A DNA stretch of 64,000 nucleotides from Sambucus nigra (GCA_949130495.1 OX422213.1:541539467-541603466), one strand, 5' to 3'. Positions 25,100 through 37,985 are shown, numbered from the stretch's first letter. Translations and numbers: made by a program. The notes: generated by a model from the letters alone, not told the origin.

Positions 25100-26990
25100 T
25101 CATCCTTTAGATTTAGCATGGGAAGAATCAAGTGCAACCAAATGATAACCATGAAGTTTTAGTCCTAAAGCCACTAAATTCGATTTCCTAACCCAAGTTG
25201 GTGTAACATGATGGGTGGGGGTTTTTGGGACCGAAATAATTTTATTTCTAAACTTCCTAGGGGCATTCCTAAGGTCATATCAAAAATTTCTAAGGTGACC
25301 TTTCCTACCGAAATGTGTGAAAGTGTAAAGACGGCAGGAATGATTACCAAAATGTCGACCTCTCCTCACATTCCTAGTGGGATCTTTCACACTGTTGGTA
25401 TTGACTTTGCGAATGGAGGCAACTCTATCATCGTAGCATATACCACAAGAATCACTTTTGACTTGGACAATGCCTAAAATCCTGTTCAACTTCTCCAACC
25501 TAGATTCCAAGTAAAACTTTACCATACTCGAGTCTCTCAATATCTCCTCTAACTCACAAATCCTACACTCGAGCACACCTTTATACTCCTCAAACTCTAG
25601 CAAATCCTTTTTCAAAGTCTCCGTCATACCACGAAGACTATTTCTCTCTTTCTCCACATGTTCTAACTTCTCCCTAAAAATCTTCTCACGTGCCCTAAGA
25701 TCCTCAATCAAACCATCATTATTCTCTATGGCACACTCATTCAACCTAGCTTGCAATTTAGAGTTAGTCTTTTTCACTTTCACTGCCTCGGCATACAACT
25801 CATTAAATGCAACTTGTAACTCTTTCACATAAACCTCCTTGTCCTCACTAACTTCTCCCTCACTCACTTGGGATTTAACAGCCTCAGAAGTGTCATGCAC
25901 ATGAGAATCTTTGAGGGAATATTTATCATCATCGCTCACATGACATGCCAAGAAAGCAAAAAACTTGCTCTCATTGGGGGGACTCTCTCCCTCCTCTGTA
26001 TCACTGTCACTTAAGGTGTCATTATAAGCTATCGATTTCTTGCCCTCTTTCTTAAGTCTAGTGGTACACTTGACAACTTTGTGATCATACTCCTCACATC
26101 CAAAACACCTATCTGAATCTACCCTATTAAATTTCTCACTCTTATCATTAAGGGTGGAATCAACCTTGTTCTTGAATTTCTCAAACTTTTTGGCAACTTT
26201 TGATTTCATTTGAAACGTAAGAAATTTTTTGAACTTTTTAGCCAACAAGGAGATATCCCAAAATTGGAATCGAAATCGTCATCCGAAACTTTAGTTTCCT
26301 CCTTACAGGATTTCAAAGCAATGCCATTTTCTTTCTTTGGCACTTGCTTGGAGGTAAACATATCGACTTCATAGGATTATAAGTTAGCTACGATATCTTC
26401 AAGTTTCATCGAATCAAGCATTCCTATGGAGTTTAAAACAGTCACTTTTGCATCAAACCTAATCGTCAAAGATCTCAAAATTTTCTTTATCACACATTTG
26501 TCGGGAATCCTCTCTCCAAAGTCAAACGAAGAGTTGACGATATTATAAAACCTAGCAGAAAATTCATGAAACGACTCACTATCTAACATTTTAATCTTCT
26601 CAGTCTGTGTAGTGAGATTTTGTAAATTAGATGCCCTAACCGTGCTAGTGCCCTTATGAGTAAGTGCAAGTGTATCCCAAGTCTCTTTTTAAGTTTCACA
26701 AGTCATGATTATATTAGACTCTTCATGTGTGCCATGTGAGGAAATTGCGTGCAGACATTAAGATTTGTGCAGTCCAAGCCTATGTTCAACATCTGTCCAT
26801 GACTCAAAGGGTTTCAAACTAGTGACCTCACCCTCCCGTGTGACTCGTGGTGTCCAACCCTTTTCAATCTTTAACCAAACACGCTCATCAATAGATTTTA
26901 AAGCACTTCTCATTCGCATTTTTCAATAATCATAATTTGTGCTACAAAAACAAGAGCACGAAACTTTCAAAATCTCCAAAATTCATCTTA
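25100..26990 (-). pseudogene. Element B gag (UBN2-type, two zinc knuckles, coiled coil)
   Basis: N-terminus: NYDY then a stop where W is expected (TGA), K.RMRSALKSIDERVW (about 26960-26880). The UBN2 capsid region around 26660-26375 has LTTQTEKIKMLDSESFHEF and VIKKILRSLTIRFDAKV. The main open frame 26248-25280 (322 codons) holds knuckle 1, CFGCEEYDHKVVKC (H kept, the conserved G is Y), an acidic stretch, a long heptad-rich coiled coil (near residues 140-260), and a second knuckle, THFGRKGHLRNF, whose last Cys codon is TGA. The frame then stays open to a stop at 25100-25102. It is the capsid protein of the particle. No D-S-G protease motif follows. Several nonsense changes mean it is dead now. 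Confidence 0.85.
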
Positions 26991-27033
26991 AAAAAATAAA
27001 AGGGATCAAATACAATAAAAATATGTTTCTAGC

Positions 27034-27046
27034 TCGGATACCAATT
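27034..27046 (-). promoter_or_regulatory. Element B primer binding site
   Basis: CTCGGATACCAAT next to the LTR start; its reverse complement ATTGGTATCCGAG differs at one place from the initiator Met tRNA complement TGGTATCAGAG. Confidence 0.75.
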
Positions 27047-28182
27047 TGATGGTCCCTTTTTATTTCTTACGCGGAAAGTGTTTTAAGGATGACAAAACAA
27101 TTTTTATTTTTATGAAAACCTTGTTCCAATTTTTAATTCCGCACTAAGTTGTGAACAATTGCTAACTTAACCAAATTTTATCTTGATTAATCATAAACAT
27201 CCATCTAGTGATTAAAGAAAGTAAAATAAAGTAAAGAATACTCACAACGCTAGATGTACGATGAAAATCATATCGGGAAAACCCTCGGATGGCCCAAGCC
27301 AGACAATCACTATGAATATGATTTTACAAAGGTACAGACGGTAGTCTTACTCAATGAATCGATTCACCCATGAGACTTGATGTTCCTCTAATCTTCAATT
27401 ACTCCTCTCAAAGTGCCCATATAGAAATTAACCTTCTTCCATGATGCCTGTCCACAACACATGCATCCACGTATGTCTCTGTGTCCACCGATATGGCTTG
27501 TAATGTCTACGATGTTGAAATCGACTCCACCGAATCTTCATCGCAAAACCAGTAATATTCAAGTGTAGAACAACTCTTCTTGGTTCCACACAGATCAGTA
27601 CAACATATATTCCCAAATTCACAATTTCGAAATCTGATGGAAAACACGCCTTACATAATTTTCTTAGCGCGGTGCGTAATTCAAGCGACATTGATCTGTC
27701 GCTCGAACGATATAGCAATTTCGTTCGAATGATAAAGCATCTCGCTCGAATGACTGGTCAAGTAGTTTTAGCGACCAGTGAATTAGAGTTTGTTTTTAAA
27801 CCAACTCTTAAGAAAGTGTTCCACTTAAATCCAACTTTAATCTGTCCTCGTCGGATTAAAGCGAAGTGAAAACTTTTTCAAACACTTATAAAACATTTTA
27901 ATAAACATTTATTTAATAAAAATTACATCCTTAATCGTATTAAAAATAAATTATGAGTCATTAAATTTACGCATTCATACCTGAGTGATCTTGAACATCA
28001 ATTGAACTTGAAGACAAATAAACTTGCACTAATTAAACTTTGTTATAAATAATTCCTTAAAACTTTACCACAACGTCTTCAATTTAACTTCAACACATCA
28101 TAGTCTGTCTGGGATCGTGACAAATAAAAAATGACCTATGACACACACGCGTTTTGTTCCGAAAATACATAAAAAATATACA
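27047..28182 (-). repeat. Element B 5' LTR
   Basis: TGATGGTCCC start beside the primer site, and an ATATACA end. The motif cluster (GTCGCTCGAACGA, TTCGTTCGAATGA, CTCGCTCGAATGA) lies at 27690-27770. The right end joins the second half of A's 3' LTR. Confidence 0.85.
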
Positions 28183-28766
28183 ATGGACTCAATAGGAAAT
28201 TTTATCCTTTCAAACACGAAAACCGAGGTGGTGTTGGCCCGTTCAAATGAGATAGTACTATCATTTTAACGAGATAATCGTCTTGTTCGAACGAAGCATT
28301 TCTATCTCCTAAGGAACTATAAAAAAGCAAAGCAATATGTCCTCCTTCGAACATCATTTGATCAAGGCTTCAAACGACCATTGAACGAGACTCAAGGCCA
28401 TTCTAACGATATCTCCATCTCGTTTGAACATGTGGGCGAAAAATGAATTTATCTTTTAAGTTCGAAAAATTGCCTCGTTTTGTAAATAAATGATTTAATA
28501 AAAATCTCCCAATAAATTGTAAAAAATTCACGAAATCTAAAGCGAGAACTATACCAATATTACGTGACATCATGGAGCATATTGAAGATTAAGTGGTGCA
28601 CGTTGGAGATATACTACATGATGCTTGATAATCGGAGTTGTCTTCTTGATCATGAGAACATGAAGTACCATTACGGAAGTAATAGGATATGCCATACTTG
28701 ATGTATCTTAGATGCTATAAACAAGTCCTAGATAATAGGGGCAATGTCAGAAAAGTGTCCCATACA
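28183..28766 (-). repeat. Element A 3' LTR, second part
   Basis: Continues A's LTR after B and ends CATACA beside a polypurine tract. Carries weakened motif copies (CGTTCAAATGAGA, TTGTTCGAACGAAG, CTCGTTTGAACA, 28225-28440). Its partner half of the 5' LTR is not in the window. Confidence 0.75.
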
Positions 28767-30449
28767 AATCTCCCCTTATGGCTATTCCGGTATAAAATAA
28801 AAAATCATAATTATCCAAACATACAATACCCTATACAAATCTAATAGCCTCTCAGAAACCCACAAGTTGAAATATACTAACGCTTCCAAATCTTCAACTT
28901 TCCAATTCTTCAATTCTCTCGCTTTCTCTTGATGTTCTTATTGGGAGCTTTGTCTTATGTGTACTTTGCATATGCTCATCAAAGTATATCTTCAAACGAT
29001 AGACAAAGAAATATACCTCGTTACGCATCAATTTTGAAATAAGATAATACTCATAAACAAGATAAATCTCATAAATAAATTCTACCCCATAAATCAAACT
29101 CCCACTCCGCCATAATTCATTCTTCCCTTTTTTATTTGTCCAAAATATACAAGGAAAATAAACAAAAATAATAAATCACAGTTTTTCACAACAATCATAG
29201 AATATCATCACAAACATAAGGTAGTGAGAATCAAGTATTGATAAACTAAGAGAAACCAACTATTTTTTATTTTTCAAAATTTTCAAAAAAAATTACAAAA
29301 ACAACACACGATGGAGAAACACAAAAATAACTGAACCATGGAAACGGAATGTAGGGTGTCAACACATTCTATAGGTTAATCAACATAGACAACTATAACA
29401 TATGTGCATGAAGGAGTGAGACACCACTAACGAAAGATCTCAAAGTCTACCTTAGGTGAAAACATTGTGAAGAAATCGACTCAACCTATTCAACTAATCA
29501 AGATCGTGAGTGATTTTCACAACAATAACACCCAAAACCATGTAATGCTTTTACGAGAATATTTCAGGACATGCAAACCCATTGATCTTCCATTAAACTC
29601 CCTCAAAACTCACGTATTTAATTTTTTTCCCTAAAGTCATTTTTTTTAAGAAATCAATGTTCATATATAGTGAAGTATCAATGTTCTATGAAATTGTCCT
29701 GGCACTTTATATTTTTTCTTTTTATGTGCCTTTAATTTTTTAGGCTCTTTTCTTTTTGCAAATCGTGGTTATTCACGTAAAGACAACCTGTCTTTTGAAG
29801 CTCGATTCCATTGCCTTAAATATACCACATTTATCGGAGATATGACATTCGATTTTTCCAATCTGGACAATGGTCCTTACAAGCATTACTTTCATTATCT
29901 CCTGTTATTGTATTTGGTTGGTTTTGAAAGCATGATTAAGATGAAAACACCATAACTGACACGTGAAATGTAAGTGTAATACCCAAATAAGTTCGTGCTC
30001 GTGTACACTTAAGGTGATAAGGAGTCAAATATATAGCAAGTAGTCATCGCATCATATCTTAAGGACTCCACACATTATTAAGCACAAAATAAAATGATGT
30101 CACATATCAAAACACTACCAAATGGTCACGTGGGTATGGAATGGATAGATGACTCGGACATATTTAATGTTCAGCCACGTATGGTGTGTAAAAAATACAA
30201 AAATCTTTTTATATTTTTCAATAATTTTGTCAAAAATAAAATCTTTTTAGCTATTTCAATTTTTCTCAAAAGAAACTAAAAAGGTTTTTGTATTTTTCCA
30301 AAAAAATTCAAGAAAAACAAAAATCTTTTTGGGTTTTTTAAAAGATATATAAAAATGGAAAAAGATAAATACAATGGTAATACAATCTAGTAATAGGCAT
30401 ATAGGATCTAAACATGAAAAGTATCTTATGCTAGAAAAAAGTCTAAACC
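28767..30449 (-). other. Element A noncoding 3' module with multiple polypurine tracts
   Basis: Begins AATCTCCCCTTATG (minus tract CATAAGGGGAGATT). Further purine tracts on the minus strand lie at about 29085-29135 (AAAAAAGGGAAGAA, GGCGGAGTGGGAG, TATGGGGTAG). 30100-30260 aligns with 41090-41260 of C. No gene. Confidence 0.7.
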
Positions 30450-32430
30450 TCAATCATTAGGCCGAGAGGAGTTCTCCAAAAGAGATGACATTCTATTAAA
30501 CACATCCATCAAATCTTGTGAAGTTTTGACAAATACTTAACTTTCTCTAAAAAACTCTCAAAATTTCTCATGTGATGTGCGGGAACTTGAGGAGTAATGT
30601 GTGTTGGAGTGCGTATGGGAACACTTGTAGTAGCATATCGTGAAAGATACTTATGAGTAACTCTACCCAACTTAAAGAAAAATTTCCTAAGGTGTCCTCG
30701 TTGCTTTTAATGGGAACAAACATAGATGGACTTAGGTCCACCTCTCTCAAAATGTCTAGGACGCGCTTTCCTTTATGGAATGAGACGTCTAGGTAGGTTA
30801 GGTTGATCCCCATATGGATCTAACACAAAATATAGAACTGGCTCGACTGCTACATGGGAAGTGAATGCACCATCATAACTTATTCCAAGCCTCTCAACAT
30901 TATCAAAAGAAGGACCGAGGAGTATATTTCCAACCTTCTTATATGTGTTCTCCAAAGTAACTTTGACTTCCCGAGCACGTTCGAGATCTCTCTTGAGTTA
31001 GGATACACGGGCTTCAAGTTTCTCATAAGTCTATAATGAAAATTGAAGATCTCCCATAAGACTAGCCATAGTGTTGGTCAAGTCTCTCTTCTCCCTACCT
31101 AAGACGATCATCTACTCACACAAAAAAACCTTTGCCTTCCTGAGTTGACTTGTTGATGCCTCACACACACTCAAAAATTTTACCTCTCTTTCCAAATCTA
31201 ACACCATAAGACTCAAATATTTTTTCAACCTTTTGGTTTTCAACATCTCGTGTATAAATCACAACGGGACTTTTGGAGATCCCCTTCTCCATCACTAAAA
31301 ACACCATCCTCACTCTCACTATCTCCCGAATGACTCGAGAAACATTATCGAGGATCTCATATTTAAATATGTCCTCATAATCGTGGGACAAACTAGGAGT
31401 ACTCACGTGACTAGTCATGAAAGCAAAACACTTTCATGTGGTATTGTTCCCCCTGAATCAAACGACTCGATGTCATTATCGCTAGGAGTGGATTTATTTG
31501 TAATCTTTTTGTCCTTTATCTTTCGCATAGTAAGGCACTCAAATGATTTGTGCCCTTTACCCTCACATTCAAAATAACTTATCTCTTCCTCTTTATCACC
31601 TCTATCCTTGACCACATATTTATTTTTCTTTTTCTCAACAATATTTTTTATCGAAAGAATTCATTTTGTAAAATTTGAGAAAAATTTTAAAAAAAATTGA
31701 AAATAAGGCCAAGTCATCAACATCAAAATCTCCCTCAGATTCAGACTCATAAACTCTCTCATTTTCTTCGTTTTAGCTTGTGTCGTTAAAGATACCCCTA
31801 TATCATTAGGTTTAATGGTTTTAGGGAACATATATATCTCATAAGTCTAAAAATATCCTATGAGTTCTTCTAACCTAAGAGTGTCTAAAATCCCTAAAGA
31901 GTTAAGAATGGCGACCTTAGGAATAAAGCGTGAAGGGAGTGACCTCAAAATCTTTTTAGCTAACCTAATCTCCATAGTTTTCTCACTCCAATTAAAACTA
32001 GTGTTAACGATATCCAACAACCGAGCATAAAATTCATCAAAGCTCTCGAACTCTAACATAGTGATGGTATCAAATTGAGTGGTCAAATTTTGAAGCATTG
32101 ATGCCTTGATGGTACCCCATGTGTCAACTGAAGGATATCCCATGCTTCCATAGATGTAGTTCACATCTTGATGCATTGAAACTCATCAAGAGTGACGACT
32201 CCAAAAATAGCACTAAGGATGCGAGAGTTATAGGTACTCCACTTAAACTCATATCAATCTAGGAAGAGATGGGTTTAATATTTATAACATCATCAACAGT
32301 GATCGTGGGAGGAATCCACCCTCTTTACCATACTAACCATATTGTCTCATCTATGGCTTTTAAAGTGGATCTCATTTGGGCTTTCCAGTAGGCATAGTTT
32401 TATCCACAGAAAATTGACATGCTATTATAT
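30450..32430 (-). pseudogene. Element A gag (UBN2-type)
   Basis: Reads NYAYWKAQMRSTLKAIDET at about 32400-32345. The capsid frame 32176-31847 has LQNLTTQFDTITMLEFESFD and LAKKILRSLPSRFIPKVAIL. Knuckle 1 (frame 31615-31415) is YFECEGKGHKSFEC, with the first Cys changed to Tyr. Then come coiled-coil fragments, NILLGPSFDNVERLGIS (30955 frame), and knuckle 2, VCSH-stop-KQRGHLRKFFF, with its second Cys codon a stop and its last Cys changed to Phe. It ends ..RPND-stop at 30450-30452, matching the end of C's gag. Multiple stops and frameshifts. No protease or pol follows before the 3' module. Confidence 0.8.
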
Positions 32431-32544
32431 AAGTTCTCCATCAGAAAATTTGAGACTTTTCAAAATTAATTTTTTCAAAATAATTGATATCACAATTTTC
32501 TTTTGAAAAAACTCAGGATTTCGCGATAATTTGGTGAAACCTTC

Positions 32545-32557
32545 TCTGATAACAATT
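32545..32557 (-). promoter_or_regulatory. Element A primer binding site, degenerate
   Basis: CTCTGATAACAAT abuts the LTR start; the reverse complement differs from TGGTATCAGAG by one base. Confidence 0.7.
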
Positions 32558-33137
32558 TGAGAGTGTGCAATTATCCAATGGTCTAAACTTGTTAAACTTG
32601 GATGACAATCCGAAAAAAAATAATTCTTTCAAACCTTAAAATATGCAACTAGGTGATTCGAGACATTGAGCAATTAAAGCATGCAGTCACAAAATCATTC
32701 AACACAATATTTCAAGGAAAATCCCTAAAGGGGCCAAACCTTTTATTTCATTGATACAGTTTGCAAATTACAACTTACAATCTTACGAGTGAAATACAGC
32801 TCAACAAATCTGCCGTAGGTGACCTTCGTCTTCTTCTGCAGTTGTTCTAATAAGTACCACAAAGACTCGAGTCTTCCTTTAGCAATGATTCCTACAAGAA
32901 TCATAAAAGCGATAGTAGGTAATCCTTCTTTATAAGGTTAGCAGTGAAGACTTCTTCATCACAATCACAACTTCAATATATAAGTGGTTTAGGGTTTCAA
33001 AGATGATTCACAAAAGTATATAGGAGAGATGTGTGAATAAAAAAAGTGTTTTCCCTTTTTAAAAATGAAGAATTTTTGTTGCATCTCTAAAATTTGTGTA
33101 AATGAAAAGTTTTATTAAAAACCCTACAGAAGGCAGG
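32558..33137 (-). repeat. Element A 5' LTR, first part, cut by element C
   Basis: TGAGAGTGTGCAATT start, aligned with 21230-21815. It breaks at 33137 where C's LTR begins, about 20 bp from the point where B broke the other LTR. Confidence 0.85.
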
Positions 33138-34191
33138 TGTAAAGACATAGTACGTCACAATTAAGTATGTCGTATACCACTATAACTGTTGAAGATGTTC
33201 AAGATCAAATATGCAATGAGATGGTCCGAATATCAAGCTTTATCAACAATCAAGCCTCCAAAAAATGAATTTGGTAAAGTTATATTTTTAATTCCTTAAT
33301 ATTTCACTTAGAAAATTGGGATATTTTTCACAAAATATTTTCTAAGTGTTGGAGGAGAGCTTTAAATGTTTTTCGTCAAAAATTTATTTTTCGGAGTGTT
33401 TGAGGTGGTTCATTTACTGAAAGGATAAACAAGAAAAAATATATTATTTTATGGGATTTTATAGGTCTCATTCGAATGACACCATATGTCGTTCAAATGA
33501 CATTCTCTCCCGCGCGATACATCAAACTACAGTTTATGTCGCTCGAACGACAGCGTGTCTCGCTCGAACGGCCCGTTGCCTTGCGTTTTTAATTTAAAGG
33601 ACTCTTCAACTCCGTTTTCCTCAAGAATTCTATACATTTTTACTTTCTACAAAGAGTGCAAAATTTGTAAAACCTTTTGGCTTCTTATTTTAGAGTTTAA
33701 TCTCTTTTGTTTTCAATTCACAAAAGTCTCAATTATTCATGTGAATTGTTTTGGAGTTTGAGAACACACTTTGTTGGTGTTCATACTTTTATAGAGAGGA
33801 TATTTACATCATATGGTTACGTGTCACTAAGGTTCGCTGCGTGTGGATCATTGTTGAAGTTAGGACAACGGTTCTTGGGGATTGTTGCACGTAATTTGCT
33901 GACACCGCCGACCGACACCTGTAGGTATTCATGTGTCAACCAACTGTATTTCATTATAATTGTGTAAGTTTCCATTGACAATTATGGTGAAATAAAAAAA
34001 GGTTTTGCCCTGAGGGATGTTTTTCCTGAATTGTGACGCATATTTTATTTATGTTGGTTTGACACTGAACGCTCATATCTAGTTGATGTTAAAAGATGAA
34101 TTAATTTGATTCATAAATTGACTCAAATTATATATATTTGTGATTGGAAATTGCACATCAATTCGAATATTTATCAGACGTAGGTCTTAAA
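33138..34191 (+). repeat. Element C LTR 1
   Basis: TGTAAAGACATAG start; the end is TCTTAAA (TTACA in LTR 2). The CGTTCGAACGA-type motif cluster at 33470-33575 stands about 15 bp before a TATA-like AATTTAAAGG (33591-33600). Confidence 0.85.
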
Positions 34192-34194
34192 AAT

Positions 34195-34206
34195 TGGTAT
34201 CAGTGC
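34195..34206 (+). promoter_or_regulatory. Primer binding site, element C copy 1
   Basis: TGGTATCAGTGC, one base different from the initiator Met tRNA complement, five bases after the LTR (within the usual short spacer). Confidence 0.8.
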
Positions 34207-34317
34207 AGGTTACGCTAACTTATCGCATATTCCTATTTTTTTGCAAAAATTGTGTGATATTGATTTTTTTTTAAAAATCATATTTTCAAAATTATCGCAA
34301 AGTTTCCAAGTGAAAAC

Positions 34318-36522
34318 TTATATAATTGGTTGCCAATTTTTGACGGGTCTAATTATTCTTACTGGAAAGCCCGAATGAAATCCCCATTTAAAAGAAATCG
34401 ATGAAAGAATTTGGGTCATTTGTAAAAGAGGTTGGAATCATCCCACTATCACCGCGAATAATGTCACTAATTTAAAACCTGTGTCAAACTGGATTGAGGA
34501 AGATTTTAGGTGGAGAACTTACAATTCATGAGAGCTTAATGCAATTTTTGGACATGTCACCCCTGATGTGTTCCGACATATTATGACGTGCACCATGTCT
34601 AAAGAAGCGTGGGAAATTTTGAAACTCGCCCAAGAGGGGAACTAACGCGGTCAAAAAGTTTAAAAGTCAAAATTTGACCACTCAATTTGAGACCATCACT
34701 ACGTTAGAGACTTAGTGTTTTGACGAGTTTTATGCATGTTTGTCTGATATTGTCAACACTAGTTTTAATCTTGGTGACCCTATACTTGATGCATGAGCGA
34801 TCAAAAAGATTTTAAGATCACTGCCTAAAAGTTTTATCCCAAAAGTGATTCTTTTAAATATCTTAGGAAATTGGAGTTATCTGAAACTAAAAGAGTTAGT
34901 AAGAAACTTTCAGATATACGAAATTGGCATGTTCCCCGAAGCTGTCAAACCTAAGGACAGAGGGATATCACTTAAAGCCCAAGCTAGGACGGGAAAGGAA
35001 GTACCCACGAGTTATAGGAAAAGGAAAGTGATTTTTTGTGAGTCCGAGTCTGGGGACGAGTCTGATGTTGACATGGCCCTTCTTGCAAAGAATTTCAAAA
35101 GCCTCTCCAGTTTTCGAAACAAAATTCTTCAAACAAAAATTTTTCAAAGAAAAACAAAAAGAAAGCCAAGGCCAAAGAAATTGGTGAGAAAGAGAAAGAG
35201 GGTGAAAAAAATTTGAAAATTTGAAATGTTTTGAGTGTGAAGGGAGAGGGCATAAGTCGTTTGAGTGTCCCACTAGACTTAGGACAGAGGGAAAGAAAGT
35301 TGTTATGCCGACCACCCTAAGTGATAGTGAGGAAGATGTGAATGATTCCGAGGATGAGTCTTCAAAAGGAAAGTGTATTTACTTTTAGTTAGTCAGGAGT
35401 GCACACTCACTTTTTCCCACAACAATGAGGACACTTGTGCACGTGAGAACCCCGAGGAGGATTTGAGTGTTTGTAGAGAATTTGAGAGCGAGTATGAAAG
35501 TGAGCTCCAAATTGCTTTTAGAGAATTGTATGCCGAGACCTTAAAGACTAAGAAATTGAATATGAAGTTAGGACTTAAGGTGAGAGATTTTGAGAAAGAG
35601 TTTGAGAGGTTTTGAGGCTACAACTAGTCAACTTAAGAAGGTGAAGATTAGTTAGAGTGAGCAGTTGATCATCGTAAATAGGAAAAAGAGTGAACTTAGA
35701 TCCCGCGTGTCACAATTAGAGAAAGATATTAAGCAAGCCCTAGAGGCTTAAGTCACTTTGGAGAACGCATCTAAGAAGGTTGGAAAGATAGTTCTAAATC
35801 CCATTTTGGGTAGTAGTGAGATTATAGGAATAAGTCATGACAGTGGATCCACTTTTTTGTTGCACCCGAGTGGGTTCCTACTTTAGTGTTAGACCCACAT
35901 GACTCTCGAGCCGGCCCACCTAGGCATCCCGTACTTATTAGGAGAGCGCGTAAGAGATATGTTGAGAAAGGTTCGCCTAAGCATGTTTATGTTTGCTCCC
36001 ATTTCAAAAATAGAGGACACCATAGGGAGTTTTGTTTTAAGCTGGGTAATGTGACACCATAGTGTATTTCCTTTTTAGCAAATCATGAGAGCACACTCAC
36101 TTTGTCCCATGTTGATGAGGACACTTATGCACGTGAGAACCCCGAAAAGGATTTGAGTGTTTGTAGACAATCTGAGAGCGAGTGTGAAAGTGGAGATGAA
36201 AGTGAACTCCAGATCGCTTTTAGAGAATTTTACATCGAGACCTTAAAGACTAAGAAATCGAATATGAAGTTAGGTCTTAAGGTGAGAAATTTCGACAAAG
36301 AGTTTGAGAGTTTGAGAGGTTTTGAGGCTGCAGTGAGTCAACTTGAGAAGGTGAAGATTAGTTTGAGTGAGTAGTTGATCATCGTGAATAGGGAAAATAT
36401 TGAACTTATAGCTTGCGTGTCACAATTAGGGAAAGATATTAAGCACGCCCTGGAGGCTAAAGTCACTATGGAGAACGCATCTAAGAAGGTTGGAAATATG
36501 GTTCTCAATCCCATTTTGGGTA
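34318..36522 (+). pseudogene. Element C copy 1 gag, first segment
   Basis: Starts with the N-terminal PIFDGSNYSYWKARMKS type motif (about 34333-34395). The UBN2 capsid region (34570-34860) is broken by frame changes and stops. Knuckle 1, CFECEGRGHKSFEC (35229-35272), is an intact CX2CX4HX4C. It continues with a Glu/Lys-rich coiled coil (frame 35373-35615), then a second knuckle, CSHFKNRGHHREFC (near 35995), and then repeats the coiled-coil module (frame 36102-36374) because of a ~690-bp duplication. It is interrupted at 36522 by insertion F and resumes at 40250. Particle protein in origin; dead copy. Confidence 0.8.
35397..36522 (+). repeat. ~690-bp tandem duplication inside gag
   Basis: Copy 1 about 35397-36086; copy 2 begins about 36087 (AGCACACTCACTTTGTCCCA) and continues after insertion F at 40250. 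Both hold ..TYARENP/TCARENP.., the coiled coil and knuckle 2. The second C copy (44700-45490) has a single unit. Confidence 0.75.
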
Positions 36523-36952
36523 TGTAATAACCCGCCCTTTTGGAGATGATTAAATTCTATAATTAAGTATAATTTGGAATTTGGAGAATTTCTCGAAATA
36601 GTGATTTCTGGGATTTTCTAGGATTTGATGATTTTCGAAGGGTGTTATAAATTATTTTGGGACCATATAGGTCGAGATATTTTATTTATATGTCGCCACG
36701 GAGTATAGCGACAAAAGAAGTGAGATTTTGAGTAGAACACCGCATTTAATTATTTTGGATTAGAATAGTGATTTGCGGTCAAGTACCTCGGATGGAAATT
36801 TCGACTGCGCCACGAGTCTCGGAATGTCCGAGATAGTCGAAAAAGAGTGTCCGATTGTCGAAATTGAGTTTCGGGTAATTTTAGAGGTAAAAGTAACTCG
36901 TAATTGGGTAAACGAGTCGTTTTTTGGTTTTAAAGGGTTAAAACCCTTTTCT

Positions 36953-36964
36953 CTATATATAAAG
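36953..36964 (+). promoter_or_regulatory. TATA box of insertion F
   Basis: CTATATATAAAG preceded by CCCTTTT and followed by a purine-rich leader; about 430 bp from the LTR start. Sets F's orientation as plus. Confidence 0.55.
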
Positions 36965-37767
36965 AGGAATAGAGGGAGAAAAAGAGAAAGAAAAGAAGAG
37001 AAAGAGAGAGAAGAGAGAGAGAGGAGGAAGAAGAAAAGAGGAAAAAAGGGGGAGATTCTGGCCAGCCTCCGCGGGATTCGGCTCGAGGTCGTCGGATTTT
37101 ATCCACAAGGCAAGTGTTTACTTGCTTTATTTATTTTTATGCATAAATATCTCATATCATTGTTGGTATAATAAACCCTAATGATTTTGGGTTGGGTATT
37201 CGTGGATAAAACGGGTTTTTGGGAGTTAAAACGAATAAACCCCTAAAAATGGTAAATTGGAGAAACTTAGGTTTTAATTGAAATTTATTGGTGATTCCGG
37301 GTTCTAGGATGTTTAGAACCCTTAATATAGGTGTATTTGTAGTTGGTTGAGATTGTAGGACGTTGGGTGACGCGTCAAAAGCTTGGGAGAAGCTTTAATG
37401 GCTGAAACCTTCTCGAAGAAGGTGATGAATAGTAACCCGCAGCCTTTAGGGTAATTTTTGACTAGGAAAAGAATTGATTTAGCTTACGGTCAAAACATAA
37501 AAGTTGTAGATAGTTTCGATACGGTCGCGTGGGCGCTGACCGCGTATTTTTTTGAATTTTCTACGATTTGATATGATTTTTATAAGATGACAGCTCCGGG
37601 TTGAAAGTACCAACTCGGAAATCAAATCGGGAATTGGAAAAATAAAGCCTAGAAATTATTGTGTAGATGTTTGGGATGATTTTTTGTGTAGAGTAGAAAC
37701 CATGAAAATGAATTTGGATTGATTTTTGGGTATTTTGGAGTTTGAGAAATCTCCCAAACTGTGACCC

Positions 37768-37985
37768 TCGAACAAGCCGAATCGATTCGGGTACAGGCCG
37801 AATCGATTGGCCTAAGGGGAATTGGGTCTCTGCAATGGGCCGAATCGATTCGGGTACAGACCGAATCGATTCGCCATTTACAGACCTGTTTGCAGAATAC
37901 TTTTCGAATCGATTCGGATTGGGAACCGAATCGATTCGCCCACCCGAATCGATTCGCTAAAGGGGAGAATCGATTCGCTTAGGTC
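37768..37985. repeat. Cluster of eight CGAATCGATTCG palindromes
   Basis: Eight near-identical copies of the 12-bp palindrome CGAATCGATTCG (two imperfect) within 218 bp, separated by 10-50 bp of different sequence. Reading frames across it are by-products. Confidence 0.9.

Larger units (their letters stand above)
21831..28182 (-). mobile_element. Element B: gag-only Sirevirus-like LTR retrotransposon
   Basis: Complete minus-strand element lying inside A's 3' LTR: 3' LTR 21831-23065, polypurine tract, 2-kb noncoding module, gag, Met-tRNA primer site, 5' LTR 27047-28182. The internal region is only about 4.0 kb and contains no protease or pol. A clean TSD was not recovered (AACAC before, ATGGA after), so the exact ends may be off by a few bases. 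Confidence 0.85.
21230..33137 (-). mobile_element. Element A: gag-only Sirevirus-like LTR retrotransposon, interrupted
   Basis: Minus strand. The 3' LTR is 21230-21830 plus 28183-28766 (about 1.19 kb), split by element B. The internal region is 28767-32557, with only a gag remnant and a noncoding 3' module. The 5' LTR begins at 32558 and is cut at 33137 by element C; its remainder should lie beyond the window. No protease, integrase or RT coding is present in the 3.8-kb internal region, so A would depend on another element. Confidence 0.8.
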
